NCBI RefSeq assembly: GCF_003573695.1
Contig: NC_039366.1
Coordinates: 163,746,770-163,810,769 of the forward strand
Direction of reading: 5' to 3'
DNA from: Papaver somniferum
Taxonomy: Eukaryota; Streptophyta; Magnoliopsida; Ranunculales; Papaveraceae
DNA: 64,000 nucleotides
Translations under genes and position numbers: made by a program
Notes under the pieces: model-generated
What the model was told of the DNA's origin: nothing
The model's database searches: none
Seen by the model: the letters and a program-made list of their open reading frames with translations, nothing else
In this document: one piece after another, positions 35,021-47,082 of the stretch
Layout of the letters: the number at the start of each line of letters is the position of its first letter
How positions within the stretch are numbered: the first letter of the stretch is position 1

Positions 35021-36912
35021 TGTTAGAGCATTGCTCGGTCGAACTCGCATGTGTTTCTATCTCAAGCATGTTTGTCAATGTTAGTGATCAAAACTATAAG
35101 TCTTGATTTCTAGTCTACTATAGATAAGTCTCGGACTAGGATAGAAAGTGTAGTTGAGCTCAAGAAATCCATGGAAATCATCATACAAGACGAAGAACTA
35201 CTCAAGGAACTGGTGAAACTTCATCGACTAAAAGGTATGTGGAGACTTGAACTTATCTATCACTCAAAAGTCTATCTACTATATCTCCTATCTTTGAGAC
35301 AAAAGTCGTTTTGCTATATGGACTTTGATTATACACATTTTCTATTTTGAGCCGAGTTTATCTCGCCTATTTATTTCTCGAAATATGTGTTGGTAAGCTT
35401 TTGCTTTGGCCAAGTTCATCTTTACCTAGTGACGAAAGTCATGTTATGTTTCAATCACTTTGAAAATTACTTACTTTGACGAAAAATAGTTTGTGAATAA
35501 CAACTATATAAGAACGTCCTCTAAGAATGTTTCAATGATTGAAATGAGAGTTTGGATTATATAACCAATAATGGATATAAGCATTGTGTGGTAACACATA
35601 TATGTATAAGTCATTTTTCCTTGAACTGAAGTTTGCGAACTTTGTTGATCAAGAGAACCGGAACAAGAGCTGTGAACTCAGTCCACGAACTGGCGGAAGT
35701 TCTCGACCCGAGAAAAACTGCTGGAGTTTGTGAACTCCTTCCGGGAACTTAAGTCCGCGAACTTAAGTTGGTTATATCTAAAGACGATTGTTTGTGAACT
35801 TATATTTATATTAACTAAGGAATGGAAAATGCAAACCATGGCTATAAAGTTCATGAACGGATTCGAGTGAATCAAATCGTTTTTGCTTCGATTGTGTCTT
35901 GTGTAGTTACATAAGATTTCCTTGCAATCGAACAACTCTCTAACTAGTTCATTTGAGTCATTTGAACTAGTTATGGTGAAGAAGAATATGGTTGATATGA
36001 AAGTGCTCATATGGCTAACCATTTGGTTAAATATTGTTGAACCAACAAATGTACATGTTTAGGTACGGTTACACAAACCTAAAATCGTGCATTTCATTTG
36101 TGTGTAACAAGCTAAGTTTCGATCCAACGTTTGAAAGATATTAGCTTGAATCTAATCAGGTTTTCATCTAACGATGAATATTGAATGCTTTGTTACCAAG
36201 ATAACATTGATTGCAAACCCTGATTTGAAAGACTATATAAGGGAGAACTCTAGCAACTGGGAAACCTAATCCCCACACCTCTTGTGTGATACTAGTTGTA
36301 TTAGCTAGAGTGGATTCTCCTTTAACCTTAGATTTCTTCTTGTAAACCAGGTTAACGACTTAAAGACTTCATTGGGATTGTGAAGTCAGACCGGTACTAA
36401 TTTCTCGTAGTTGTTTGATCTGATCTTGCTGATTCTATCTTTTTGAGTACAATCGTAACGATTGGCTTGATATTAATATCTATGATAGGCAAGATATAAA
36501 AGTAGTCACAAATATCTTTGTCTCATCGTTTGTGATTCCATAATATCTTCTTTCGCCGTGTCGATTAAGATTTTTGTGAGGTGATTGATAATACTAGGCT
36601 GTTCTTCGGGAATATAAGTCCGGTTTATCAATTGGTTCCTGTTCACCTTGATTTATCAAAATACGGAACAAAAATTGTAGGTATTTCTGTGGGAGACAGA
36701 TTTATCTATTACTGTAGACTTTTCTGTGTGATACAGATTTGTTTATTAAAGTCTTCGACTTTGGGTCGTAGCAACTCTTAGTTGTGGGTGAGATCAGCTA
36801 AGGGAATCAAGTGCGTAGTATCCTGCTGGGATCAGAGACGTAAGGAGCGCAACTGTACCTTGGATCAGTGTGAAATTGATTGGGGTTCAACTATAGTCCA
36901 GACCGAAGTTAG
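35021..36912 (+). repeat. 3' LTR of element 1, truncated (subfamily 1)
   Basis: Aligns with 28821-30736 of the 5' LTR, including TATA at 36234-36240, then stops in ...GACCGAAGTTAG. About 456 bp that should follow (the counterpart of 30737-31192) are absent from the locus. Confidence 0.85.
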
Positions 36913-39311
36913 AGCATAGCTCGGTCGACCTCGCATGCGTTTCTATATCAAGCATGTTTGTCAATGTTAATGATCAAAACTATGAGTCTTGATTTCTAGT
37001 CTATTATAGCTAAGTCTCGGACTAGGATAGAAAAGTGTAGTTGAGCTCAAGGACTTCATGGAGATTCATCATACAACGACGAAGATCTACTCAAGGAACC
37101 GTGGAACTTCATCAACGAAAAGGTATGTGGAGACTTGAACATATCTATCACTCAAAAGTCTATCTATTCTATCTCCTACTTCTTATGAGACAAAAAGTCG
37201 TATGCTATATAGACTGGATCATACACATTTGACATTTCGAGCTGAGTATTCACTACTTATCTTTTTCTCGAAATCATGTGTTGGTAAAGCGTTTAGCTTT
37301 GATCAAGTTTATCTTCACCTAGTGATGAAAGTCATGAAAAGTTTCAATTACTTTGAGAATTGCTCTGACGTGAAACGGTTTGTGAATATCGGCTATATAA
37401 CGTCCTCTGAGAATGTCTCAATTATTCGAATGAGAGTTTAGATTGCATAACCATGTATTCCTTAATCCGAAGTTTTCGAACTTTGTTGATTGAGAGAAAC
37501 TGGAGGAATTGGCTTTGCCAAGTCCGCGAACCTAGTTTGCGAACTCAGTCCGCGAACTGTCGGAAGTTCTTGTACCGAGAATTTATACTGGGATTCCAAA
37601 TTCGTTCGTTAAGTTCAAGTCCGCGAACCTAGTCCGCGAACTGGCGGAAGTCTCTTTTCCGAGATTTTCTGCTGAGTTTGGAAAACTCTGCCGGTTGCCT
37701 TAAGTCCGTGAACTTGTTTGTGCGCTTAAGTGGTTATGATCTAAAGATGTGCTCTGAACATGAAACTTAAATTACTAAGGAATGCTTTATGCAAACCGTG
37801 GCTATAAAGTTCATGAGCCGATTCAATCGAATCGAATCATCTTTGTTTCAATTGTGTCTTGTGTAGTTACATAAGATCTCATAGCAATTGAACAACTCTC
37901 TAACTAGTTCATTTGAGTCAATTGAACTAGTTATGGTGAAGAAGAACTAGGTTAATATGAATTGCTCATATGGTTAACCTTTTGGGTTACTATGTTGAAC
38001 CAACATATACATACACGTTTGGGCATGGTTTTCACAAACCCAGTAAACGTCTACCCAAGTGTGTGTGACAAGCTAAGTTTTCGATCTAACGGTTGAGAAA
38101 TATTATCTTGAATCTAAATCAGGTTTTCATCTAACGGTGAATATGGATTGCTTTGTAACTAAGGAAAAACCCTGATTTGAAGGCATATAAAGGAGACATC
38201 TAGCATTGTGCAAAACTAATCCCCACACGTCTGTGTGCGCTCGCTAGAGTCGATTCTCCTTTAACCTTGGTTTTCTTCTCTAAATCCAAGTTAACGACTT
38301 AAACACTTCATTGGGATTGTGAAGCCAGACCGATACTAATTTTATCGTAGTTGTGTGATCTGATCTTGCATCTTCTATCGTACGAGTACAATCTATTGAT
38401 TGACTTGAGATCGTGAGAGTTCTCCTATAGGCAAGATAAAGAAGTCACAAACATCTTCGTCTCACTGTTTGTGATTCCTGGACAAACCGCTTGGGTAGTC
38501 AAGAAGGATTGTTGAGAGGTAATTGATTAATCTAGGATGTTCTTCGGGAATATAAGACCGGATTATCAATTGGTTCCTGTTCACCTTGATTTTATATCTT
38601 AAGACGAAACAAAAACCTAGGGTTTTTCTGTGGGAGACAAAATTAATCCTTTGATAGACTTTTCTGTGTGAGACAGATTTGTTTATTATCAAGTCTGCGA
38701 TTTTGGGTTGCATCAACTCTTAGTTGTGGGTGAGATCAACTAAGGGAATCAAGTATGCAGTATCCTGCTGGGATCAGAGGCGTAGGAGTACAACTGTACC
38801 TTGAATTAGTGGGAGACTTATTGGGGTTCAACTAGAGTCCAGTCTGAAGTTAGCTTGTAGTAGGCTAGTGTCTGTAGAGGATTAATACATTGTGTATTCA
38901 ATTTGGACTAGGTCCCGGGGTTTTTCTGCATTTGCGATTTCCTCTTTAACAAAACTTCTGGTGTCTGTGTTTCTTTTCCGCATTATATTTTTTATATAAT
39001 TGAAATAATACAGGTTGTGCGTTAAGATCATCAATTGGAAATCCAACCTTTGGTTGTTGATTGATATTGATTGATCCTTGGATATTGGTCTTTGGTACCG
39101 TCCAAGTTATTCCTTGTATTTGATAAAGACTCGCTATTGTTTTTAGCTTGAGTAAAAATCAAATCAAGAGAGAGATATTAACTCCTTGAGATACTTTAAT
39201 CTAGATTGAGTCTGATTGTCTAGTTGATTCTCTAGCAAAGTATTTCAGAGTTAGTCCATACAAATTGCTAAGCAAAATATTGGGTGGTGTTGTTAGACCC
39301 CCGTTTTTTCA
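36908..39311 (+). repeat. 5' LTR of element 2 (subfamily 2), fused to LTR1
   Basis: Begins GTTAGAGCATAGCTCGG; the leading T of TGTTAG is replaced by LTR1 sequence, with GTTAG shared by both parents. It ends GTTTTTTCA at 39311. TATA at 38186-38191. The variable block 37525-37720 has many GTCCGCGAAC motifs. Confidence 0.85.
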
Positions 39312-39377
39312 ATTGGTATCAAAGCAGGAAAACACGTTAAAGACCTCATCAGTTTGTGTTTGTAGCGATCTGACTCT

Positions 39378-40192
39378 ATGGACAAAAGTGATATCTCTTT
39401 AAACGTACCACCAGTCTTCGATGGCTCAAACTATCTATAGTGGAAAGTTTTTATGCGCACATTTCTTCAGTCGTGTGACTTCCAATAATGGATCTATGTT
39501 TTGAATGGCTATGAAACTCCCGTTGTTATGGAAAGAGATGCATTTTGCTTAAAGAATTTCTTATGTATAATGTTGTCGAGTTAATTGCTACAAGGCAAAA
39601 CTCCGACGGGCTAAACGCCATCCTACATGTTATTACCCCAAATCTTCGACATCATGTGGCCTTGTGCACGACATCTAAAGAAGCTTGGGATATTTTAGAA
39701 AGCGTATTTGAAGGTAACCCAAGTGAAAAGGAAGTTAGGCTTCAAAACCTTAATTCCGAATGGGAAGACCTTTATATGGCAGAAGAAGAATCGTTTGAGG
39801 ATTTTTATCACAAACTGTCTGAAATTGTTAATGCATCGTGTGCATTGGGTAAGACCATTCCTGAAAAAGAAATTATGATGAAAATCCTCTGATCGCTGCC
39901 ACCCAGATATGAATCTAAAAGACATGCCATCGTTGAGGGAAATAACCTTAATACTATTTCGCGAAACACTCTTGTCGGAAAACTTAGAATTTTCGATCGC
40001 GAATACATGACAAGAGATGACCATCAATTGATTAGCAATCGTGTCACTTCTCCTGATTGTAAGACTTATCATCTTAAATTGACGACGAGAAAAGTGAGAA
40101 TTGCTTTATTTCTACGTTGTCTCTGTTTATACAGAAACTTAAGAAAATACTCAGACGTAGCAAAAGAAAGTCTCAAAAAGAAACTCCGTTAG
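39378..40192 (+). pseudogene. Copia gag (UBN2-type), decayed
   Basis: ATG at 39378 reads MDKSDISLNV, then PPVFDGSNYL, a TAG (39438), WKVFMRTFL, another TAA (39483) and a one-base frameshift near 39550. The remainder carries AILHVITPNLRHHVALCTTSKEAWDILE and the hallmark spacing of the Copia gag domain (NYxxW, AKEAWDxLE-like, RVxxL), ending at TGA 39890 with sequence homologous in frame beyond (PPRYESKRHAI). Gag would form the capsid. No CCHC knuckle is recognisable. This is the only clear gag among the three Copia interiors. Confidence 0.75.
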
Positions 40193-40286
40193 TCAAAGTA
40201 AAGGATAAGAATATTCAGAAAATCCGTACTAATGAACTGGTCTTGCGTGCTATAAAAGTGTTCATGTCACTTCGAAAGATCCAGAA

Positions 40287-40805
40287 ATGGAGGTAAGAGA
40301 GATAACTAAAGCATGGATGAATACTCTTGATTATTGTCCTGAGGAAATCCATGATTGCTCTCATAATCTTTTTGCTGAAAATCATTCACATGATTCCTTC
40401 ATGACAAGTCCGTCTGTGTCTCATGAGTTGGGTCAGCAAACCTCCTCTGAGTTTGTGTTAAACTCCAGGAGTATCTCGGAAAAGACTCTACCAAATTTCT
40501 CTGTTCATTTGAGTTCTTCTCAGGATCTTCTTAGCACGATAAATCAAAAACAATCCTGCCTATCTAACCGTTGTTTGAAAAAGAAAATGAAATATACCTT
40601 TTGTAAAAAGGAGTTTTCAAAAACAGCGCAGGATTTGCAAAGATCAGTAATCAAGTTTTTAAAAACTGTGATTACATTGGATAGGAAAGTTCTTCATAAC
40701 TCTCCTTTTCAAATGGATAAGCAGAAACCTAGTGCAATGGATGGTTTTTCTCTTTGCAAGGATTATCCCAGTCCAACCTTAGATTGGAGGCCTTGTGCTC
40801 AGTAA
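40287..40805 (+). CDS. Element 2 internal ORF, 172 aa, unknown
   Basis: Intact frame from ATG 40287 (MEVREITKAWMN) to TAA 40805. Ser/His-rich N-terminal half, basic C-terminal half with FCKKEFSKTAQDLQRSVIKF and DRKVLH. It may correspond to the C-terminal half of the 31368-32423 ORF of element 1 (both have a Cys-x-x-Cys-like patch followed by a hydrophobic/basic helix), but the resemblance is weak. No known domain was recognised. Confidence 0.4.
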   Translation: MEVREITKAWMNTLDYCPEEIHDCSHNLFAENHSHDSFMTSPSVSHELGQQTSSEFVLNSRSISEKTLPNFSVHLSSSQDLLSTINQKQSCLSNRCLKKKMKYTFCKKEFSKTAQDLQRSVIKFLKTVITLDRKVLHNSPFQMDKQKPSAMDGFSLCKDYPSPTLDWRPCAQ

Positions 40806-41053
40806 TCTTGTTGAGAAATGGTTCTTGTATTCTCTTCCTCTTACACAAGAATCATGATATACAAGAGGACTGTAATATAATCTTGTTGTTTTCTGTTTGT
40901 GCTTTTACCAGGTCTTGTTCATGAACGGCTTCAGATTTTTGGATAACTAACTTCTGTTAGGGTTTGGTAAAGAGGGTGTTTCTGGGATTTCTACACCTTT
41001 ATTCCATTTTAAAAGCTCTACCTCTTCAGCTTTCTCATTTCATCTTTTCTACC

Positions 41054-41383
41054 ATGTCCTCCTCTAGTCTCTCAAGTAAAGAAAGTGATGTATGGACGGT
41101 CATGTTTCCTTCAAAAAAGATTCGTTTCAATTCTTCTGACAATGAGATGTGCTATGATAAACATGTATCTTTTTCTGATGAGAACCATGTTGTCTCTCAG
41201 TTTGATAAGCTCTCTTTAACCATGAATCTCGTCTTGGAACAAGTTCGTGCTCTGAAAAATGAACTTGAAGTTTCTTCCAAAAGACTTGAAGAGAAAATGG
41301 ATAGTCTTGAATCAAGGATTGACCTAATCGAGGATGAGCTTGAAGAATATAGAGAATACGAGAAGAATATTCAAGGTAAGTGA
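41054..41383 (+). CDS. Small coiled-coil ORF of Copia element 2 (109 aa)
   Basis: ATG at 41054 (MSSSSLSSKES) to TGA 41383. The Ser-rich N-terminus is followed by a strong coiled coil (LVLEQVRALKNELEVSSKRL, EEKMDSLESRIDLIEDELEE). Same place and architecture as 32944-33354 but with little sequence identity, which points to retained structure rather than retained sequence. Confidence 0.6.
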   Translation: MSSSSLSSKESDVWTVMFPSKKIRFNSSDNEMCYDKHVSFSDENHVVSQFDKLSLTMNLVLEQVRALKNELEVSSKRLEEKMDSLESRIDLIEDELEEYREYEKNIQGK

Positions 41384-43190
41384 AATGATTTTCAAGAGGT
41401 TTAGATACCTAGTATGTCTTCTTTTTGGTTTAGTTGGAAGAATAACTAGCGTTTTGAATAGCGAAGATTGTGACTACACATAGCTATTTTTGTTTTCATC
41501 TTCTTATGTTTATTTTTTAGGTTTATTGGTTTTAAATTCTAAAAATATTTGGAGGATGATATTATTGCAGTATTAATCTGTTTTGAAGTATTGCAATACT
41601 TTTATGGGATATATATTGTTTGCGTCCATGAACTTGAAGGTCCCATATTGTGTCAAAAGTAAAGTCGTACATAAATTAATATTCGTATTGATAAAAGGAC
41701 GAATGGACTTTTGACAAATTACAAAAGTTATGCCTATGCAGTCATTTATTTAAAATAGGACGAAATCTTTTGTCTGACAAGGATAAAGTCTATAATGTCG
41801 TTATGCAAATAGTGATGGAAAATAGAATAGATCCTTGTATGTTATCCACGGTATTGATCTTCATTAATCCATTTTGTTATGTTTTACCGTGAAGGCTCCA
41901 TTGTGTATCTTATGTTGAGCAACTTACAAGTATGTCGATTAATATTTTCCTTGTTGGTTGTTCCATGAGATGCTATATGTTGAGCATTCTTGAACTAAAT
42001 TAATCATCTTGATTGGTTATTTAGTTATTTGCTCCGAAAGTCTTCTTTTGTCGAGCAAAATATTTTGACAATTAAATTGATTGCTTCGGTGTTTAGTTTG
42101 GTTGTGTATTCCAATTAGATTAATTATAGGTTCTCTGGTAGTTAATCTAGTTGAGTTTTTCATATATTCCACAAGTTCTTGTGTTGAGTATATGAACGGC
42201 TATACTAATCATGTTCTATTGGTTGATGTATTCGTATATTCCGTAAGGTTTTCCTTATGTTGAGTATTTGAACGATTAAGGTAGTCATATCCGTGTGGTT
42301 ATCTTAGTCGTAGCTCCGTGAGTTTTCTTATGTTGAGCACAATCAATTAAATTGATCACTTTTGTGGTTTGATTCAATTGCGTATTCCGATTAAATTAAT
42401 CATGGGTTTACTTGTTATTAATTTGGTTGAGTTTTGGATATAGAAAATCATTTCCTTGGTTTTTGGTGTCCAATTAAAAAATCCTTCTTTTCTTTCGAAA
42501 TTAAGGTCGCTCTTGTTGTTCTTTTGGGAATGACATCAAATGGGGGAGAGTTCTTTTGAACTTGTGATTAATGGTAATATCTTGCGGGGTGTGCGGCTGT
42601 GGAATTTTATAGGGGTTATCTTGTATCTTAAAACTCCTTGATGAATGCATTTAGCTTCGGCTTTATGATTGCATCTAAATTAAGTTGGTATGTATTTTTT
42701 ATCTTAGTCTATGAAATATCTCTTGTGGAAATTTCATTATGATCCCGTTCTTTTACCTTTTCCAATTTATTAACAAAAAAGGGGAGAAATAATGTAGTTC
42801 GCACTACAAATACATATGGTTTTCGGATCATTGTGTAAGGGGGAGTGGTTTCCATGATCGAGATGGAGTATTGACTAAGGGGGAGTGATACATATCACCA
42901 TAGTATTGTTGTTAAAGTCGTGATGCAATTGGACTTTGATGTTACATAGTGATACTATGACACTGTATAATAATGATCGAGAATCTCGATTTCTCTCATT
43001 GTTATAGCTACGGATCTTCAACAATGGTGGTGCTAAACTTACAACCCTTTGGATAATTGGAGTACTTGGAAGGACGAATATTTCAAGGAACGTTGAAGAT
43101 TAGATTATGGAATAGGAGCCACTAAAATTTATCCTTTTTGTATTCCATATGTATTAATAGTTTTGTCACTAAAATTGACAAAGGGGAGAT
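41384..43190 (+). other. Non-coding 3' tail of element 2
   Basis: Homologous to 33355-35020: degenerate ~70-bp units (about 41890-42430) and GGGGGAGA-type tracts near 42541, 42780, 42838 and 42879, with the true polypurine tract GACAAAGGGGAGAT ending at 43190. Confidence 0.7.
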
Positions 43191-45621
43191 TGTTAGAGCA
43201 TAGCTCGGTCGACCTCGCATGCGTTGCTATATCAAGCATGTTTGTCAATGTTAGTGATCAAAACTATGAGTCTTGATTTCTAGTCTATTATAGATAAGTC
43301 TCGGACTAGGATAGAAAAGTGTAGTTGAGCTCAAGGACTTCATGGAGATTCATCATACAACGACAAAGATCTACTCAAGGAACCGTGGAACTTCATCAAC
43401 GAAAAGGTATGTGGAGACTTGAACTTATCTATCACTCAAAAGTCTATCTATTCTATCTCCTACTTCTTATGAGACAAAAGGTCGTATGCTATATAGACTG
43501 GATCATACACATTTGACATTTCGAGCTGAGTATTCACTACTTATCTTTTTCTCGAAATCGTGTGTTGGTAAAGCGTTTCTCTTTGATCAAGTTTATCTTC
43601 ACCTAGTGACGAAAGTCATGAAAAGTTTCAATTACTTTGAGAATTGCTCTGACGTGAAACGGTCTGTGAATAACAGCTATATAACGTCCTCTGAGAATGT
43701 CTCAATAATTGGAATGAGAGTTTAGATTACATAACCATGTATTCCTTAATCCGAAGTTTTTGAACTTTGTTGATTGAGAGAAACCGGAGGAATTGTCTTT
43801 GCCAAGTCCGCGAACCCAGTTTGCGAAATCATTCCGCGAACTGTCGGAAGGTCTTGTACCGAGAATTTCTGCTGGGATTCCAAATTCATTCGTGAAGTTC
43901 AAGTTCGCGAACTCAGTCCGCGAACCTAGTCCGCGAACTGGCGGAAGTATTTTTGTCGAGATTTTTTGCTGAGTTTGGAAAACTCTGCCGGTTGCCTTAA
44001 GTCCGCGAACTTGTTTGTGAGCTTAAGTGGTTATGATCTAAAGATGTGCTCTGAACATGAAACTTAAATTACTAAGGAATGCTTTATGCAAACCGTGGTT
44101 ATAAAGTTCATGATCCGATTCAATCGAATCGAATCATCTTTGTTTCAATTGTGTCTTGTGTAGTTACATAAGATCTCATAGCAATTGAATAACTCTCTAC
44201 CTAGTTCATTTGAGTCAATTGAACTAGTTATGGTGAAGAAGAACTAGGTTAATATGAATTGCTCATATGGTTAACCTTTTGGGTTACTATGTTGAACCAA
44301 CATACACGTACACGTTTGGGCATGGTTTTCACAAACCCAGTAAACGTCTACCCAAGTGTGTGTGACAAGCTAAGTTTTCGATCTAACGGTTGAGAAATAT
44401 TAGCTTGAATATAAATCGGGTTTTCATCTAACGGTGAATATGGATTGCTTTGTAACTAAGGCAAAACCCTGATTTGAAGGCTATATAAAGGAGACATATA
44501 GCATTATGAAAAACTAATCCTCACACGTCTATGTGATACTAGTGCGCTCGCTAGAGTCGATTCTCCTTTAACCTTTGGTTTTCTTCTATAAAACTAGGTT
44601 AACGAATTAAAGACTTCATTGGGATTGTGAAGCCAGACCGATACTACTTTTATCATAGTTGTGTGATCTGATCTTGCATCTTCTATCGTATGAGTACAAT
44701 CTATTGATTGACTTGAGATCGTGAGAGTTCTCCGATAGGAAAGATAAAGAAGTCACAAACATCTTCGTCTCACTGTTTGTGATTCCTCGACAAACCGCTT
44801 GTGTAGTCAAGAAGGATTGTTGAGAGGTAATTGATTAATCTAGGCTGTTCTTCGGGAATATAAGACCGGATTATCAATTGGTTCCTGTTCACCTTGATTT
44901 TATATCTTAAGACGGAACAAAAACCTAGGGTGTTTCTGTGGGAGACAGATTTATCCTTTGATAGACTTTTCTGTGTGAGACAGATTTGTTTATTATCAAG
45001 TATGCGATTTTGGGTTGCAGCAACTCTTAGTTGTGGGTGAGATCAGCTAAGGGAATCAAGTGTGCTGTATCCTACTGGGATCGGAGTTTTAGGAGTACAA
45101 CTGTACCTTGAATTAGTGGGAGACTAATTGGGGTTCAACTAGAGTCCAGTCTGAAGTTAGATTGTAGTAGGCTAGTGCCTGTAGCGGCTTAATACAGTGT
45201 GTATTCAATCTGGACTAGGTCTCGGGGTTTTTCTGCATTTGCGGTTTCCTCGTTAACAAAACTTCTAGTGTTTGTGTTATTTCTTTTCCGCATTATATTT
45301 TTTATATAATTGAAATAATACAGGTTGTGCGTTAAGATCATCAATTGGAAATCCAACCTTTGGTTGTTGATTGATATTGATTGATCCTTGGATATTGGTC
45401 TTTGGTACCGTCCAAGTTATTCCTTCTATTTGATAAAGACTCGCTGTTGTTTTTAGCTTGAGTAAAAATCAAATCAAGAGAGAGATATTAACTCCTTGAG
45501 ATACTTTAATCTAGATTGAGTCTGACTGTCTAGTTGATTCTCTAGCAAAGTATTTCGGAGTTAGTCCATACAGATTGCTAAGCAAATTTTTGGGTGGTGT
45601 TGTTAGACCTCTGCTTTTTCA
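43191..45621 (+). repeat. 3' LTR of element 2 (subfamily 2)
   Basis: 2431 bp, TGTTAGAGCATAGC...TGCTTTTTCA. TATA at 44482-44489. It matches 36908-39311 closely throughout, including the GCGAAC block (43805-44010, one extra motif here). aORF coding sequence follows directly. Confidence 0.92.
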
Positions 45622-46278
45622 TTCAGTACTTGTGCCCCATGCTCGTTCTCAGGCGATTGGTCGGGTTCTTACGGAACTTGGGAAGGGTAAGTTACCTGAG
45701 AGCTTGATCATTGGGAGTTCTGACGACGCTATCCTTGAGTCCATATTGCGGGATTCAAAGGGTCCTTTTTCTGCTAAGGTTGATCGTCATCAACTGGCCG
45801 ATTCTTTGGAGGTTGCTTCATAGTTAGACGTTCTGTCTTAGCTTTATCTTCATTTTTGTTTGGTAGTCCAGTCCTGAGACAACCTACACCTGCTAGTTGG
45901 TATCTCTAGTGAGCTTATAAATCTCCGGGAGCAGGTAGCCAAGTTGACCTCCGATGTTTGGTATTATCAGAAGAATTCTGAAAGGTTGATGAATGTGACT
46001 GTTCATAACGAGGCCCAAATTTCTCTTGAATCTGTTCATAACGCTGATCCTGTGAAGCTGATGGTTTTGCTCCGCAAAGAATATGACGAAGCCCTTAAGT
46101 GGAAAGAGGGTCTCATTTTAAATCAAAAGGAGGATATTCCCTTAGTTGAGAAACGCCTCTCAGCTCAAGAAATTATCCGTAAAAACTATCATAAGGATTT
46201 CGAAGATGCCTGCGCTTCCTTAGCTAAGGTTACTGCAGAACATAACGTCTTATCTTCTGAGGTCTGCTCTCTTAAGAG

Positions 46279-46774
46279 CAAGGTAGTCAATATCAGTTAT
46301 ATCGGCCGATATTATAGGTTTTTATCGTGTATCGGAAAAAAACTGTACAATATCTAAAATATCGGCGATACAAGGATGGAACGATATAAATGCTCGTGTC
46401 GGCCGATACAAACCGATATATCGGGCTCACTTGTACACTGATAATATCGAAAAGACTAATTTAGTAGAATAAATTATTTATATGTTAAAATTTATAAACA
46501 AAACCTTTCCTCCTAATTATATTTTTCCTATATACCCTTGAAAACTCAATCTGATTCAGTAATGATGTTGGAATATGATTGAATTTGTATATTGAAGCTT
46601 TTAATCTTGAGAATTAATGCATCATATGACACCAAAAAATTTAAATTAAAAAATTTATAAATATTTTAAATTCTTGGTCTGAATGATGTATCACCTGTAA
46701 AAACCGATATAATATTTTGTATAGGTGTATCGGACCAACCGATACGATACCGATACACGATATTAACTACTTTG
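46279..46774. mobile_element. hAT-type MITE, 496 bp
   Basis: Terminal inverted repeats CAAGGTAGTCAATATC and (reverse complement of the right end) CAAAGTAGTTAATATC, 14 of 16 identical. Perfect 8-bp target duplications CTTAAGAG at 46271-46278 and 46775-46782. An 8-bp duplication and a CA-start fit the hAT superfamily. The ends are rich in TATCGG/CCGATA palindromes; the core is AT-rich and has no ORF. It lies in the coiled-coil exon of the aORF; removing it with one duplication restores the frame (VCSLKRKLIEAG). Confidence 0.92.
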
Positions 46775-47082
46775 CTTAAGAGAAAACTTATCGAGGCTGG
46801 TTCTGTGCCTTCTTCCATGTCCCGTACATCCTTAGTTAAGTGATTGGAAGAGTTAGAGAATGTTTACCAGGTTTTATCCTCTGAGAATACTTCGCTCCAA
46901 ACTGATATTGAGGATCTTCGGACCGAACGTGATACCCTCATGGAGGATCTTGATTCCGCTGAGGTGGATCTTGCCGACACCCAACATAGTTTAAAAGAAT
47001 CCCTTAGCCATGACGGAGGTAGCTTAGGATTTTCTTGTTTCAGCATTCTTCGTTCCCCATACCGTCTTTGCTTTTTACTTAT

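Larger units (their letters stand above)
28821..45621 (+). mobile_element. Composite of two Copia elements: LTR1-int1-LTR1/2-int2-LTR2
   Basis: LTR subfamily 1 (28821-31192), interior 1 (31193-35020), a hybrid LTR (35021-39311) and interior 2 (39312-43190), then LTR subfamily 2 (43191-45621). The outer flanks share TTCA (28817-28820, 45622-45625; CTTCA on the left), consistent with an eroded 5-bp duplication. Deleting the whole composite plus one TTCA restores the aORF frame (..QAFSS then VLVPHARS). So the outer ends integrated as one unit, though they belong to different subfamilies. No RT or integrase was found. Confidence 0.82.

Noticed and set aside
28821..45621. Two independently nested Copia insertions
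   Set aside because: Nesting would leave the rest of LTR1 and a second duplication right of 45621; host coding sequence follows directly instead.
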